Assembly (NCBI GenBank): GCA_021307315.1
Contig: JAJSPD010000014.1
Coordinates: forward strand, 310,001 to 374,000
Length of the DNA stretch: 64,000 nucleotides
DNA from: Bisporella sp. PMI_857
Taxonomy: Eukaryota > Ascomycota > Leotiomycetes > Helotiales > Helotiaceae
Direction of reading: 5' to 3'
In this document: piece after piece, positions 21,824 to 34,307 of the stretch
How positions within the stretch are numbered: position 1 is the stretch's first letter
Layout of the letters: each line of letters starts with the position of its first letter
Translations under genes and position numbers: made by a program
Notes under the pieces: model-generated
The model's input: the letters and a program-made list of their open reading frames with translations, nothing else
What the model was told of the DNA's origin: nothing
The model's database searches: none

Positions 21824-22697
21824 TCTGTGAATTTGGCGAACCTCTACGATCTATGCAATGAAGTTCTAAGACAGGTTTGCAAGAAAAATGCAGCCAAGAT
21901 CAAGGCAGGCTGCTTTAAAGCTGAGATTGGACTCTTGGTTCGCTTGCTGGTTCTATTCTCTTTTGCTTTGATTAAGAAATATGGTCTCTATACGTCATCG
22001 AAGGAACCAGAAGCAGATGCAACGTCAAGGATCATCATTAAAGGCACAGGCTAAGAAGACATCGCCATGCAAATAAACAACAGCAAGCCAAATCGATCAA
22101 TAGGTTGCATATATTAAACAAGCGAATAGGCAATGGCTTGATGATAGAACGATCTGTCCGTGTAAGCAAAGCCTGTGGAGCCCAGTGATGAAGGAAGGAA
22201 AACAGCGCCTTGTGTTAGATCACAGGTGGAGGCTCTATCGATTTGCCGTGGGACTTAAAATTGCAGCGGCTTCTTTGTTAGCCAATGCATGGGCGACACA
22301 GTTGAGCTTATGCGATTTTCGAAGCCTCAGTCCATCGCTCATCCAGTTTCTATTTCACCAAACGAATGGTTCTCAGCTAATGGTCTCCAGCAATGCACAA
22401 GGATTTGTTTTCGGGAGGATTAAAAAAAAAGCCGTGCTTCGTCACTTGCACCAATCAGTGGCCAGTGCGAAAGGGGAGGCGCCAAGCATTTGCGGTTCTT
22501 TGCGGTGATTGCGGTCAGCGGCCGCTTTCAACGTCTCATCCCTGAAGAGGTTTATTATCACCGCTGCCATAGATACCTGGAAGCTAATTCTTCCTAATTC
22601 TTTATAGTCTAGAGGGCATGATGGATTTGAGCTAACGTCATCCTTAAAGACTGTCTAAGAATTCGAACCCTGAATGCTGCTCAGTCTTCCATCCAAC
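21824..22697. other. Divergent intergenic region upstream of NPR2
   Basis: About 870 bp between the methyltransferase and NPR2 start codons. Two plus-strand ORFs of 80 and 107 codons show no family features. It is probably a promoter for both genes. Confidence 0.5.
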
Positions 22698-24120
22698 ATG
22701 ATTCAAGGCATCTTTTTCGCTCGGTTCTTGCCCGAGCAAGGTACGTGAGCTTCTCTTTCTTTCATCAATCAACTGTATCCCTGTTGTACTCCAGATTCTA
22801 TTTTCGGTCCAATAGCCGTTCCGAATACATACTTGTCATGCCGGTGTTTTAATGCCAAGATTAACACATTACCTCCTGCTAGGAACCAAGGTTGTTCACC
22901 AAAGCCCACCTGGATGCATTGTCGCTGAGCCGGATGTCGCCCGTCCTCGTCTCTTTGATTTTGAGACTATGGCTGAGTACATCATTCCCAAGCAAGCGTT
23001 TTGCAATCGTTACGTCACGATTTGTGATCCGGACCACAAGTATCGCATTCTCGGCCACCCAGTTTGCATAAAGGATGATAAATATGAGCGCAATGAGTTC
23101 ATCTTCAATTTTTGCATTGTAATTGATGCCGATGCGGATAAGATTCCCTACGAGTCTGTGGTTCGACGATTAGCAAGTACTTTTACAGAGATGGAGATCC
23201 AGAATGAATTTTTAAGTAAGGAGGACCCATCAAACTCTCAAGACCGTCGCTCTATAGCTGCTCTTTTGGAGATTATCAAAGAGGATTTGAACAATTATAG
23301 CGAATGCATGATCCCTGTTGGTAAGCAGCAAGTAGTAAGCTATAAAGGCATCCTTCTGACAATCTCAGATGACGCAAATACTATTAATATGAAGCTCTTC
23401 CCAAAGCACCCTCGTCCACCACCCGTTAAGCCATGGCACGTCCCAATTGCGAAGCTTAGATTCGCCGATGTTACAGATGACACCTGGGACCTGACAATGA
23501 TGGAAGTAATTCGTCAAATTGACGGTATCAGGGACGTCCGGCGAATTGCACGAGAGGCAGATGTGGCTCTTGATCTGGCAACCAGCGCTTTCCAACATCT
23601 CCTATATTATGATTCTATCCTAATGCTTGATATGTTCCTTTTTGGCAACATCTACGCCCCTACCCCGGACATTATTGACTTCCTTGCAAACAAGGATAAC
23701 ATGCAGGATGAGTGTGCTAATTATGTCTATATCAATGGACCTCGCCTCGGAAACTATTATCTTGTCCGATTATTCACCTCACTTTGTACAAGTCGAAGCA
23801 TCATGGAGTGGTTGAAATTGTATATGGATGAGGGACTTAACATCATGGACTTTATTGATGTTCGCCGGTTCATCCAATTTGGGCTTATCAAAGGCCTTAT
23901 ATATAGGGTGTTCAAATACGCGGTATATACACAGCCCTCAGAAGCGGTTGTGAAGGGTGAATATGATGTCAGGCCTGTTGATGATATTTTAGAGCAGTAT
24001 CTTGATGGGTGTTCACCTTTTGATCAGATCATGGTGGAAAGAAACATGACAGATGTGAAAATAATGGAACATCTGCGGAAGAAGTTCTCGAAGGGTGGCG
24101 TTGAGATTATTTATCGTTGA
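22698..24120 (+). CDS. NPR2: Nitrogen permease regulator 2 homologue
   Basis: A subunit of the SEACIT (GATOR1) complex at the vacuole, which restrains TORC1 when nitrogen or amino acids are scarce. Exon 1 (22698-22740) encodes MIQGIFFARFLPEQ. A 142-bp intron follows, and exon 2 (22883-24120) continues GTKVVHQSPPGCIV, giving 426 residues. The longer frame from 22852 reads into the intron and was discarded. Family blocks visible are the longin-like start, RNEFIFNFCIVID, VVRRLASTFTEME, PVKPWHVPIAKLRF, IDGIRDVRRIAREADVAL and FQHLLYYDSILMLDMF, with a C-terminal winged-helix region. It is about 70 percent of the length of yeast Npr2, which is usual for filamentous fungi. Confidence 0.93.
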
Positions 24121-24484
24121 GGGAGGGCTACATGCTTCTGGTACCCTAAAGGAGTTTAAGGATGGTGATGTTTTTTCTATGATACCCACGAGCGTTTTGA
24201 TGCGGCTTGATATGGATGGGAATCGAGGCCATTTTTTACTTTAGTAAATCGATGACAGTTCAAACAGTTTTATGTCTTCAGATAAGAAGGTAATGTCTCT
24301 CGATAGAGGACTCCTCTAGACGGAATTGGCATTACATGCAACTGAGCTCTGTTCATACAAGTACTAATTCACGTGATACAAAATAAATGGGACTCAGCCT
24401 TACCGAAGAATCGCGGTTTTGAAATTGGCGAGGCTACTGTCTTCTATCTGCCTTTTACTACGGACGATCCTAACAGCCTGTGCC
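24121..24484. other. Short intergenic region between NPR2 and SWD1
   Basis: 364 bp in tandem orientation. It holds the NPR2 3' end and the SWD1 promoter, and nothing else I can see. Confidence 0.5.
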
Positions 24485-25938
24485 ATGAATCTTTCGCTTG
24501 AGGATCCATTCGTGCTCGCGCAAGATTATCCCGAATCAACAACAGGCAGCTTGCGAAGTGGCCATGCTACTTGCGTGCGATTCAATAGAAAAGGCGACTT
24601 CCTCGCCGCTGGCCGTGTTGATGGGACTGTCGTCATATTCGACGTCGAGACGAACGGCATTGCGCGTAAATTGAAAGGCCATACACGACAAGTGCAATCA
24701 CTGAGCTGGTCGCGGAATGGCAGATACTTGCTCACCGCGAGTCAGGATTGGAAGTGCAATATTTGGGATCTACAGGATGGGAGTATATATAAGAGCGTGA
24801 GATTTGAGGCGCCGGTATATATTGCGGAATTCCACCCTTCGACGCAGTAAGTACAAAGAGGCTGTTGGATATCATAGCTAATTTGCGTAGTCTTAAATTC
24901 GTCGTTTCGTTATTTGAAGATCTACCACTCCTCGTCGACATTTCGCAGCCGCAGCCCCAGAAATTTAGCCTACCTTCGGCGCCGAAGAGAACACAGGAAG
25001 ATGAGCCCGTCAGCGATAAGCAAGCTGCTCAGGATGCGAAGCAATCGACTACTGTCACGATTTTTACAGCGACTGGCGAACATATACTAGCAGGCACAAA
25101 CAAGGGATGGTTAAATATAATCGAGGTTGCGACACGGACGACGATATACTCTACGAAAATCTGTCAGGGTGTGGTTATCTTTCTTCGAATGACCAGTTCG
25201 GGTAGAGATGTTGTTGTCAATTCCCAGGACAGAATCATCCGCACTATAGTTTGGCCCAATCTTTCGGTACCCGATCTCGATCCTGACACCATTGATATCC
25301 AGATCGAGCATAGATTTCAGGATGTGGTAAACAGACTCTCCTGGAATCATGTTGCCTTTAGCTCTACTGGAGAGTACGTCACAGCTTCGACGTATAACAA
25401 TCACGATATCTACATATGGGAACGAAATCACGGAAGTTTGGTCAAGATTCTGGAGGGGCCTAAGGAGGAGCATGGGATTGTAGAGTGGCATCCAACTCGT
25501 CCTTTCATAGCTGCTTGTGGGTTAGAATCAGGGAGGATAAATATCTGGTCGATCATTCCACAGCAGAGATGGTCAGCGCTTGCTCCAGACTTCGCAGAAG
25601 TAGAGGAGAACGTTGAATACATCGAGCACGAAGATGAGTTCGATATCCACCCACAGGAGGAGATTCACAAACGTCGTTTAGATCTGGAGGACGAAGACAT
25701 CGACGTCCTGACTGTAGAGCCTGCGAAGGGAGAAGTTCTGGACGAAGCAAACTTTTTTAGGATGCCCGTGCAGTTGGACCTCAATGATAGCGAGGGGGAA
25801 GAGGAGTTTGTGGCTGTTGGACGTGGGGAGATGAGAAGGAAGAGCCCTACGCAAGCGCAGCGGGATTATATGTTAGAGTCTGAGGTTTTGGCTGATGACG
25901 AATCCAAAAAGGGGAAGCCAGGGAGAAGAAAAAGATGA
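24485..25938 (+). CDS. SWD1: COMPASS subunit SWD1 (RbBP5 homologue), WD40 protein
   Basis: A WD40 subunit of the Set1/COMPASS histone H3K4 methyltransferase complex in the nucleus. Exons 24485-24846 and 24891-25938 (intron 44 bp, phase 2) give 469 residues. The start is ATG (MNLSLEDPF); the frame extends upstream only to a TTG. WD repeats include CVRFNRKGDFLAAGRVDGTV, LKGHTRQVQSLSWSRNGRYL and SQDWKCNIWDL, then VAFSSTGEYVTAS and RINIWSI. The RbBP5-specific motif RWSALAPDFAEVEENVEYIE and the acidic hinge EHEDEFD follow. The tail is acidic and then basic (KKGKPGRRKR), perhaps a nuclear signal. The WD40 family is certain, and SWD1 is the clear best fit because of the RWSALAPDF block. Confidence 0.94.
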
Positions 25939-26985
25939 TGGTGAATTGAGGATTTTTCTCTAGGCGTTCGGAGGGCATAGCATGGGCGTACGGCTAGGCA
26001 CACAGTAATGGACTCGGTTTTCGTTGGAGTTTATGATAGATTCGCGAAATGATTCATGCGGAAACGCATGGCATAACGATGTTAATTTAATCCTTTATGT
26101 TCCATCTTCTTGCCTTTTAGCATCATAAGGACCTTTGTATATATCTCTATGGCGAGGGATCGTCTTTGATTCTTGGGCATGAGGTTGATGTCGAATGTAG
26201 CAGCGGGTACACATGCATGACTCCGACTGGTTAATGCGACAGGGAGAGAATGAATAGAAGAGAGCAATGACTTGACAGCTGTCTTGACTATAACCTTCGC
26301 TTGGATTTGTTATCATCGCTGTCCTGGCTTAGGACCAAGCGAATTTTCAAGACACTTGAGAAGCACGAAGGCAGCCGTTGCTCCTTTGTACCATATGGAT
26401 GGCCGAGTGAGTCAGAGGTAATACCAGGGTTTGGTTTGAAACCCAGGTCGACGGTAACAACTGATTGGATAACAGAAATAATCTTGCAGGGGGTCATTCA
26501 CCTTTCGATTGTGATTCAGCCGCTCTTCCTCCTTCGGGACTAGCGCCCTTTGGCCACAATTGAGCCTCAGACTCTCGCGTCTTGGAGAAATATCCTCTCG
26601 TCAGGCAAGAAACCCCCCAACATCAAATCCATCACCAGCAACAACAAAGGAATCGCGCGCTGCTGATCGTGCATTCTGGTCTGCAGCCCTTTCCTTAACG
26701 GAAAAGGAATATCACAGTCTTTACGCTATCTTCGTTGTCTTGTCGCATCTTACACGGTCAAATCCTTTCAGAGGTTCAGTTGGCCTTGCGCCTCTGGCTG
26801 CTTCGAGCGCCAGTGCGACAACCATCGTATTCCTTTCTCTTGCGCAGTTATCTGTTGTATTATTGAGCGTATCTTCACGCCGCAACAAATTCTCGCGATC
26901 GCCTCGAGTCCCCTCTCTTGTGCCCACGACCGCCCCTTAATATTTCGATCGCCACATCAGGGTTGAATCGCAACCTTTTGTCAAT
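25939..26985. other. Upstream region of RPB1
   Basis: About 1.05 kb. A 126-codon ORF at 26560-26940 starts at TTG and looks like a reading through the RPB1 5' leader. No other gene is supported. Confidence 0.5.
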
Positions 26986-29900
26986 ATGGCGAACCTCAAC
27001 TTCGTCCACTCGGAAGCGCCTCTGCGCATCATCGAGGAGATTCAATTTGGTCTTTTGTCACCAGAGGAGATAAAGAACATGAGTGTGTGCCATGTGTTAT
27101 ACCCTGAGACGATGGACGATAGCAAGATGAAGCCACGGGAGAATGGTCTGAATGACCCTCGACTAGGATCCATCGATCGACAATTTAAGTGTGGTACTTG
27201 CGACCAGAATATGTCGGAATGCCCTGGACATTTTGGTCATATCGAGTTGGCAAAACCTGTTTTTCATCCTGGCTTCATCAAGAAGGTCAAGAAGTTATTG
27301 GAGATAGTCTGCCACAACTGTGGTAAAGTCAAGCTGGACAGAGTCAGTATCCCGCATTGCGAGGATAAGTAAGCTGAATCTTTGTGCTAACATCATGACT
27401 TCAGAGCGATGACAATTACCGTCAAGCTGTTGGCATTCGCGATCCTAAGCGTAGATTCGAAACAATATGGCAGCTTTGCAAAAAGAAAATGGTATGCGAT
27501 AGTGATCCGACACAGAGCGACGACTTCAACCCAGACCCGAAGGCACCTCCCAAGCCATCTCATGGAGGATGCGGAAATACACAACCAGAGGTGCGCCTCT
27601 TAGCTCTTCAGCTTACGGGAAAGTGGAAGCTACCAAAAGATGAAGAGACCGAGCAGAAGCAAGAAGAAACTAGGCCGATCACCGCAGAAATGGCTCTTGC
27701 AATTTTCCGAAGCATGTCCTCGTCAGAGATCGCTGATCTAGGTCTCAATAATGATTATGCTAGACCTGAGTGGTTGATCATTACTGTTCTGCCAGTTCCT
27801 CCCCCACCCGTCCGTCCTAGTATTTCTATGGATGGCACTGGTCAAGGTATGCGTGGAGAGGATGATTTAACATATAAGTTGGGTGATATCATCCGCGCAA
27901 ACGGAAACGTTCGCCAAGCACAACAGGAAGGTTCTCCGCAGCACATTCTTTCAGATTTTGAGGCCCTGTTGCAATATCACGTCGCTACTTACATGGACAA
28001 TGATATTGCCGGTCAGCCGCAAGCCCTGCAAAAGTCTGGTAGGCCAGTCAAGTCCATCCGCGCTCGTCTAAAGGGTAAGGAGGGTCGCCTTCGCGGTAAC
28101 TTGATGGGTAAGCGTGTGGACTTTTCCGCGCGTACTGTCATCACTGGAGATCCCAATTTGTCGTTGGACGAGGTCGGAGTTCCTAGGAGTATTGCAAGAA
28201 CCCTTACATATCCCGAAACAGTTACTCGCTTCAACATTGACAAATTGCATCAGCTAGTGCAGAATGGACCGAACGATCACCCTGGAGCCAAGTATGTCAT
28301 TCGGCCTGACGGCACTCGTATCGATCTACGACATCACAAACGCTCTGGACAGATTACACTGGAGTATGGCTGGAAGGTTGAGAGACATATCATTGATGGT
28401 GACTTCATCATTTTCAACCGTCAACCTTCGCTGCACAAGGAGTCTATGATGGGACATAGAGTTAAGGTCATGCCTTACTCGACTTTCAGACTGAACCTGT
28501 CTGTTACATCGCCTTACAATGCCGATTTCGATGGTGACGAGATGAATTTGCACGTCCCACAAACAGAAGAAACTAGAGCCGAAATCATGAATCTTTGCAT
28601 GGTTCCTCTCAACATTGTTTCTCCTCAGCGAAACGGCCCTCTCATGGGTATTGTCCAGGACACATTGGCTGGGGTATACAAACTCTGCCGACGAGATGTA
28701 TTCCTCACTAAGGAGGCGCTCATGAACGTCTTACTCTGGGTTCCTGAATGGGACGGTGTTGTCCCTCAACCAGCAATTCTTAAGCCACGCCCAAGATGGA
28801 CTGGCAAGCAACTCATCAGCATGATCATCCCAAAGATTGTAAATCTTCATGTCGGCAATGACGATCGCTCAGATGCCCCCCTAAAAGATGAAGGTCTGCT
28901 TGTACATGGCGGAGAACTTATGTATGGACTCCTCACCAAGAAGAACGTCGGAGCTTCTGGGCAAGGTATCATCCATATCATATTCAACGAGCTGGGTTCA
29001 GATGCGGCTATGGGTTTTTTCAACGGTTGCCAGCGTGTCGTCAATTACTGGCTCCTTCATAATGGCTTCAGTATCGGCATTGGCGACACAATCCCAGATC
29101 AAGCTACTATTGTCAGAATTCAAGATGCCATTGAGACCCAAAAGGCCGAAGTCCGAGAACTTCTTCGTCAGGCTGAAAGAAACGAGCTTGAGTCTCTTCC
29201 TGGTATGAATGTTCGTGAGACCTTCGAATCTCAAGTCTCTAAAGCTCTGAACACAGCCCGTGATAAAGCAGGTACCAGAACTGAAGAAAGTTTGAAGGAT
29301 ATTAATAACGCAGTTATCATGGCTCGTTCTGGATCAAAGGGTTCGACGATTAATATTTCTCAAATGACTGCCCTTGTAGGCCAACAGTCAGTCGAGGGCA
29401 AGCGTATTCCTTTTGGCTTTAAGTACCGTTCTCTCCCTCATTTTACCAAGGATGATTACTCTCCAGAGTCCCGTGGATTTGTTGAAAACTCATATCTGCG
29501 AGGCTTGACTCCTACCGAGTTCTTCTTCCACGCTATGGCTGGTCGTGAGGGTCTTATTGATACTGCCGTCAAAACTGCTGAGACTGGTTATATCCAACGT
29601 CGTCTCGTTAAGGCATTGGAAGATGTAATGGCCAAGTATGATGGAACAATCAGAAACTCTCTGGGAGATATTGTACAGTTCGTCTACGGTGAAGATGGAC
29701 TTGATGGCGTCCACATTGAGAAACAGAAGGTCGATCACATCAATATGTCAGACGCAGCATTCGCCAAGCGTTTCCGCATTGATGTTATGGACGACCAAAA
29801 TCCAATTTCGCCAGAGTTTTTGGAGCATGCCAACGAACTTGCTGGCGACCTCGAGGTTCAGCAATTGTTTGATCAAGAGTGGGATCAATTGCTTGCAGAT

Positions 29901-32276
29901 CGTGCGATGCTCCGGGATGTCAATTACAAGAAGAAGGATGATGAGACGATGCAACTTCCGTTGAACATTGTTCGAATAATCGATAGTGCTAGGAGATTAT
30001 TCAAGGTGGATGACAACCATCGTAGCGACTTGCATCCTGCAGAAGTCATTCCGCAGGTACAGCAGCTTCTTGATCGTATGGTAGTTGTCCGTGGTGACGA
30101 TGAACTGTCACAAGAGGCTCAACTTAACGCCACTTTGCTCATCAAGGCTCAATTGCGATCACGCCTCGCTTTCAAGCGAATTGCCCTCGAAGGCAGACTC
30201 AACAAACTTGCATTTGCTCATGTTCTTGGTGAACTCGAGAGTCGGTTCACTAGAGCACTCGTCGCTCCAGGTGAAATGGTCGGCGTCCTTGCTGCCCAGT
30301 CGATTGGAGAGCCTGCTACTCAGATGACACTGAACACCTTCCATTTCGCTGGTGTGTCTTCTAAGAACGTCACGTTGGGTGTTCCTCGTCTTAAGGAAAT
30401 TCTGAACGTCGCTACCAATATCAAGACCCCATCCATGGTTGTCTATCAAGAAGGAGGTGAGATTGGTCAAGAGACTGCCAAGATCCTGCGTAGTGCGGTT
30501 GAACACACCAACTTGCGATCCGTCACACAGTCTACTGAGATTTACCATGATCCTGTTATTACATCCACCAATATCCCTCAAGATCTGGATATGGTTGAAT
30601 CATACTTCATTATCCCTGAGGATACTCAAGACGATCCTGAAATGCAATCTAGATGGCTGCTTCGTCTGACCTTGGATCGCCAGAAAATGTTGGATAAAGG
30701 CCTTAAGGTCGATGATGTTGCTATCAAGATCAAGGAGAACTACAGCAAGGACTTGGCTGTAATCTTCAGTGATAACAATGCTGAGGAGCAAGTCATTCGT
30801 ATCCGTATGATCATTCAGCCTGACTCAAAGCATGAGGACGATGAGATTGAGCAGGATGTTCTATTAAAGCGACTTGAGGCTCATATTCTTGATACCTTAA
30901 CTCTTCGTGGCGTTCCAGGTGTTGACCGAGCCTTCTTGAACAAGGAACACAGACTTATTACTAAACCTGATGGGGCCCTTCTTGCAAGTAAGAGTGACCC
31001 ACGGTGTGAGGAGTGGTATTTGGATACTAGCGGAACTGCCTTGGCGCAAGTCTTGACTATTCCTGGTGTTGACACTACACGAACTTACTCTAATCACTTC
31101 GTCCAAGTTTTCGAGGTGTTTGGTATCGAAGCTACTCGTTCAGCACTTATGCGGGAGTTAACTCAAGTGTTGGCTTTTGATGGTTCCTACGTCAATCATC
31201 GCCACCTTGCGCTTCTCGTCGATGTTATGACTTCTCGCGGTCATCTAATGGCCATCACACGTCACGGAATTAATCGAGCTGATACCGGTGCTCTGATGAG
31301 ATGTTCTTTCGAAGAGACTGTCGAGATTCTTCTTGAGGCTGCAGCTGTAGGTGAACTCGATGACTGCCGTGGTATTTCTGAGAACGTCATGCTTGGCCAG
31401 CTTGCTCCCATGGGAACAGGTGAGCTCGAGGTACTTCTTGACCAAGAGATGCTCAACACTGTCGTCTCGAACAACGGCCGAATGGACCTCATGCCTGGTT
31501 ACGTCCAAGCACAAGATGGTGGCGCTGCTACTCCTTATGATACTGGATCTCCTCTCAATGAGGGTGGCTATCTTGGTACGCCAGATTACAGCTCTGCATT
31601 CTCTCCGATCATCAGTGCTGGTTCTCAGACCCCAACTGGATTTGCAACAGAATACGGCACTACGATGGGCTTCGGTGGTGGTATGAGTCCTTATGGTGGT
31701 CGCAGCCCAGGTGGCTTAGGATACTCTCCATCTTCGCCATTCAGCACTTCACCAACCAGCCCAGGCTTCTCGCCATCATCACCAGGATACTCTCCTACAT
31801 CCCCAATGATGGGTGGCGCAAGCCCTGGGTATGCTGTTTCACCTCGGTTCTCTCCAGCTTCACCAGCCTTTACTCCCACGTCGCCTGCGTATAGCCCAAC
31901 CTCACCAAGCTTCGTGTCACCAACAAGTCCCCAATATTCTCCTACATCGCCGACGTTCTCTCCAACGAGTCCGTCCTTCTCACCCACATCACCGCAATAC
32001 AGCCCCACAAGCCCATCGTATTCACCCACTAGCCCGCAATTCAATGCCAATCGGGGCTCTCCAAACTTCTCGCCGACTTCGCCAGTCTATAGTCCAACGT
32101 CACCGAACTATAGCCCCACAAGCCCGGCTCATCAAAACCAGGCGACTAGTCCGAAGTATTCCCCAACTTCTCCTTCTTACTCGCCTACTTCTCCAAGTTA
32201 TTCTCCCACGTAGGTTATACTGCTTCCACAGTGAAGGAATCCCACTAACAGACATAGTTCTCCACGGGGCAACTAA
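26986..32276 (+). CDS. RPB1: RNA polymerase II largest subunit RPB1
   Basis: The catalytic largest subunit of RNA polymerase II. I infer exons 26986-27368, 27407-32209 and 32258-32276, giving 1,734 residues, close to the yeast 1,733. The N-terminal zinc sites are [17 protein letters not shown] and CHNCGK. The catalytic [15 protein letters not shown] has its Asp triad at about 501-505. Other landmarks are [18 protein letters not shown], the bridge-helix region [17 protein letters not shown] and the trigger loop [20 protein letters not shown]. The C-terminal domain from about 31,680 holds some 20 YSPTSPS-type heptads, degenerate at first and regular later. Intron 1 is 38 bp with acceptor cagag; that splice restores [18 protein letters not shown]. 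Without the last splice the protein would stop at 32213 after YSPT. Splicing continues the heptad as YSPTSPRGN and then stops. Confidence 0.96.
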
Positions 32277-33132
32277 TATCCTCGCATGTACAACTACAAA
32301 AGAAAATACCGCATCTACTTTCGGAGTTTGGGGCCGCGTTGCTTTTTCTCTTCGTCTCTAAGAACAAAGCATGGGTCTGTTTTAGCATTTTGATTTACGT
32401 CTCTTTCACAGGCGTTGGGGCTTTATATACACATGAAAAAGAGATGCATTTGCGTTCTACTTTTTTAGAAAATTTGATTTCTGGTTGCAGCCGGCCGTGA
32501 AATTGTATTAGGCTGAACGGATGGAGGTGAGAGTGATGCATAGTTGGATGAAGGAGGGGAGGAAGAATGATTTTTGTAGTGGATGATACCTTAAAGCGTG
32601 AGAAGGAGATGATGATGGCGTAGATTGCAGATAATGAAAGAAGACGCATCTATGAACTCGTGGCTCTCTCCTCGTATCATATATGACATCTCAATTATGT
32701 GATGTGTCCAATACTCGCTTTTGGACGCTCGAGCAAACCTTGCTACAGAACAGAGATTGGATATTCTTGATATGCCTGAATGAGAAACAATATCGCCAAC
32801 TGCACTTGAGAAAGCGGCATCTCTGTATGGCTGATGGTTCTGCCTGCGCTTGTGGTGCTAACCCTGAGTGTCAATGACAGGAAGATAATTCCAAGGCGAG
32901 TAGTACATGTTAATATATCACTATACCTACTTAGAGAATAATGTTCCAAAAAGTGGAAAGCAATCCAGGTTGGCTGAGAATTATTTATTCCCTTTCTATC
33001 GACCTGCAATAGCAGATCTGGTATATGACTGCCATATGTGTTATATCTCAAAGTGCATAAGCCCGGTGAGTTTTCTAGAACTCCCCAACGCCTATTGTCC
33101 AATTCCTATAGTATACAGCTTATTGTGCTCGC
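32277..33132. other. Convergent intergenic region, RPB1 and TAF9 3' ends
   Basis: About 860 bp with short ORFs only. No repeat or RNA gene is recognisable. Confidence 0.5.
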
Positions 33133-33867
33133 CTACTCCTCCATCGCATCCTCGTCAGCCCCTTCGACCCCAAATATGTCTTCCATAACGCCACCCTCCA
33201 CATTGCCCTCCTCCTCCTCGGCCCCCTCCGCGGCCGTACCGCCCTCAATCCCTAACATTGTATCCCCAACCTCATCCTCATCTCCCTCCGTCGCCCACTC
33301 CTCCTTCAGCCCCCAAGGCACACCCGTCAACACGAACCTCTCGCTAGGCAGCCGAACACCCCACTCGTGCGCCAAAACCCTGGGCAACGCCTGCTTGTTC
33401 CGCCCCTGTGCTGTCTCCAATAAGAACTCCTTGCTCAACGAGCCTCCGCCGCCAAACTGATACTGCAACCTGCTCTGTATAGCAAGCTGCACCGCCTGAG
33501 GGCTCACCTGCCCATCCGCGTCCCTGAACCCGCCAGGCGGCGCATCCCTCGCCCTGCTCTGCTGAGATATGTACGCGTCGCTGCTTAGATGGAGGGCATC
33601 GGAAAGGATAGCGCTGGAGTGGCGGTAGGCGAAGTCGAGGATCTGCAGGGGCACGCGTTCCTGGTAGGCCGAGACGCCGAGGGAGGAGAGGAGCGTATGG
33701 ATGAGGCGTTGGTCGCGGGGGCGTTTGGAAAGCCCGCTGTCCTGGAGCGATGTTGGGGGGACGGACGGGTTTGCGGCTGCTTGTGCTGTGGCGGGTTGGG
33801 GAGTTACTGCTGGTGGTGAGGTGTGGCCGTTTGTTTGGGCGGCGTTGTCGCCGTTGACTTCTGCCAT
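33133..33867 (-). CDS. TAF9: TFIID/SAGA subunit TAF9
   Basis: A histone-fold subunit shared by TFIID and SAGA, which pairs with TAF6 in the nucleus. It is a single exon of 244 residues from the ATG at 33867. The N-terminus is Ala, Pro and Thr rich (about residues 1-45). The histone fold follows: KRPRDQRLIHTLLSSLGVSA, YQERVPLQILDFAYRHSSAI and LSDALHLSSDAYI, then VSPQAVQLAIQSRLQYQFGG. A TAF9-specific block (FLLETAQGRNKQALPRV) comes next, and the last 50 residues are acidic. The region is GC-rich compared with its surroundings. It converges on RPB1 and is divergent from HIS4. Confidence 0.94.
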   Translation of the reverse strand: MAEVNGDNAAQTNGHTSPPAVTPQPATAQAAANPSVPPTSLQDSGLSKRPRDQRLIHTLLSSLGVSAYQERVPLQILDFAYRHSSAILSDALHLSSDAYISQQSRARDAPPGGFRDADGQVSPQAVQLAIQSRLQYQFGGGGSLSKEFLLETAQGRNKQALPRVLAHEWGVRLPSERFVLTGVPWGLKEEWATEGDEDEVGDTMLGIEGGTAAEGAEEEEGNVEGGVMEDIFGVEGADEDAMEE

Positions 33868-34212
33868 TGCATATATGCCAGCCGTACTAGGAATAACTGT
33901 TGTTCGGTATTTGTGGACGCGATTTGTAGCTAGCTCGAAAACTTCGCTGGATGGTATTCGTAGCTGTTATTGGACTGGGCAGTTTGCAGTAGTACAGCGT
34001 CACTTCTCGTGATGCTCTACGATTGCTGCATATGGATTTGGGCGTGGGGGATCTCAAGTATTGTTGTATGATCCTCTCTAGATAAATTATCTGAGTGTGG
34101 ATGTAGATATCTTGCTCGGCGCAAAGTGTGTTGTTTGGTTCAAAGTTGTCGTTTAGAGAAAGTTGAGGCTCTTAAACCCCTGTAAATGCTCAGGGCAGGA
34201 AAAGCGGGGCGA

Positions 34213-34273
34213 TGACTCTGCCCCTCCAACCCGCTTTCGGAGTCTGTAGAAAAATCTTGAGATCTAAGAGTCA
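34213..34273. promoter_or_regulatory. Two TGACTC-type elements upstream of HIS4
   Basis: TGACTC at 34213-34218 and its inverse GAGTCA at 34268-34273 lie within 95 bp of the proposed HIS4 start. Both are followed by T rather than A, so they are one base from the Gcn4/CPC1 core TGACTCA. Cross-pathway control of histidine genes makes them plausible. They would lie in coding sequence if the upstream ATG at 34212 were used. Confidence 0.35.
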
Positions 34274-34307
34274 CTTCACCTTCAAGCCCAGTTCACTTGA
34301 ACCCAAG

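Noticed and set aside
22650..22690. Sequence resembling a tRNA B-box (gaattcgaaccctg)
   Set aside because: The flanking bases do not form a T-arm stem and no A-box or acceptor stem lies at the right distance.
26560..26940. 126-codon plus-strand ORF upstream of RPB1
   Set aside because: It begins at a TTG, has low-complexity Ser/Ala content and lies where the RPB1 leader is expected. No family features.
31691..32050. 119-codon minus-strand ORF with regular GDVGE-like repeats
   Set aside because: It is the antisense of the RPB1 heptad repeats, which creates an artificial repeat protein.
34212..34307. Upstream in-frame ATG as the HIS4 start
   Set aside because: It would add 32 residues unlike other HIS4 N-termini and place the TGACTC elements inside the coding sequence. 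Not excluded, but less likely.
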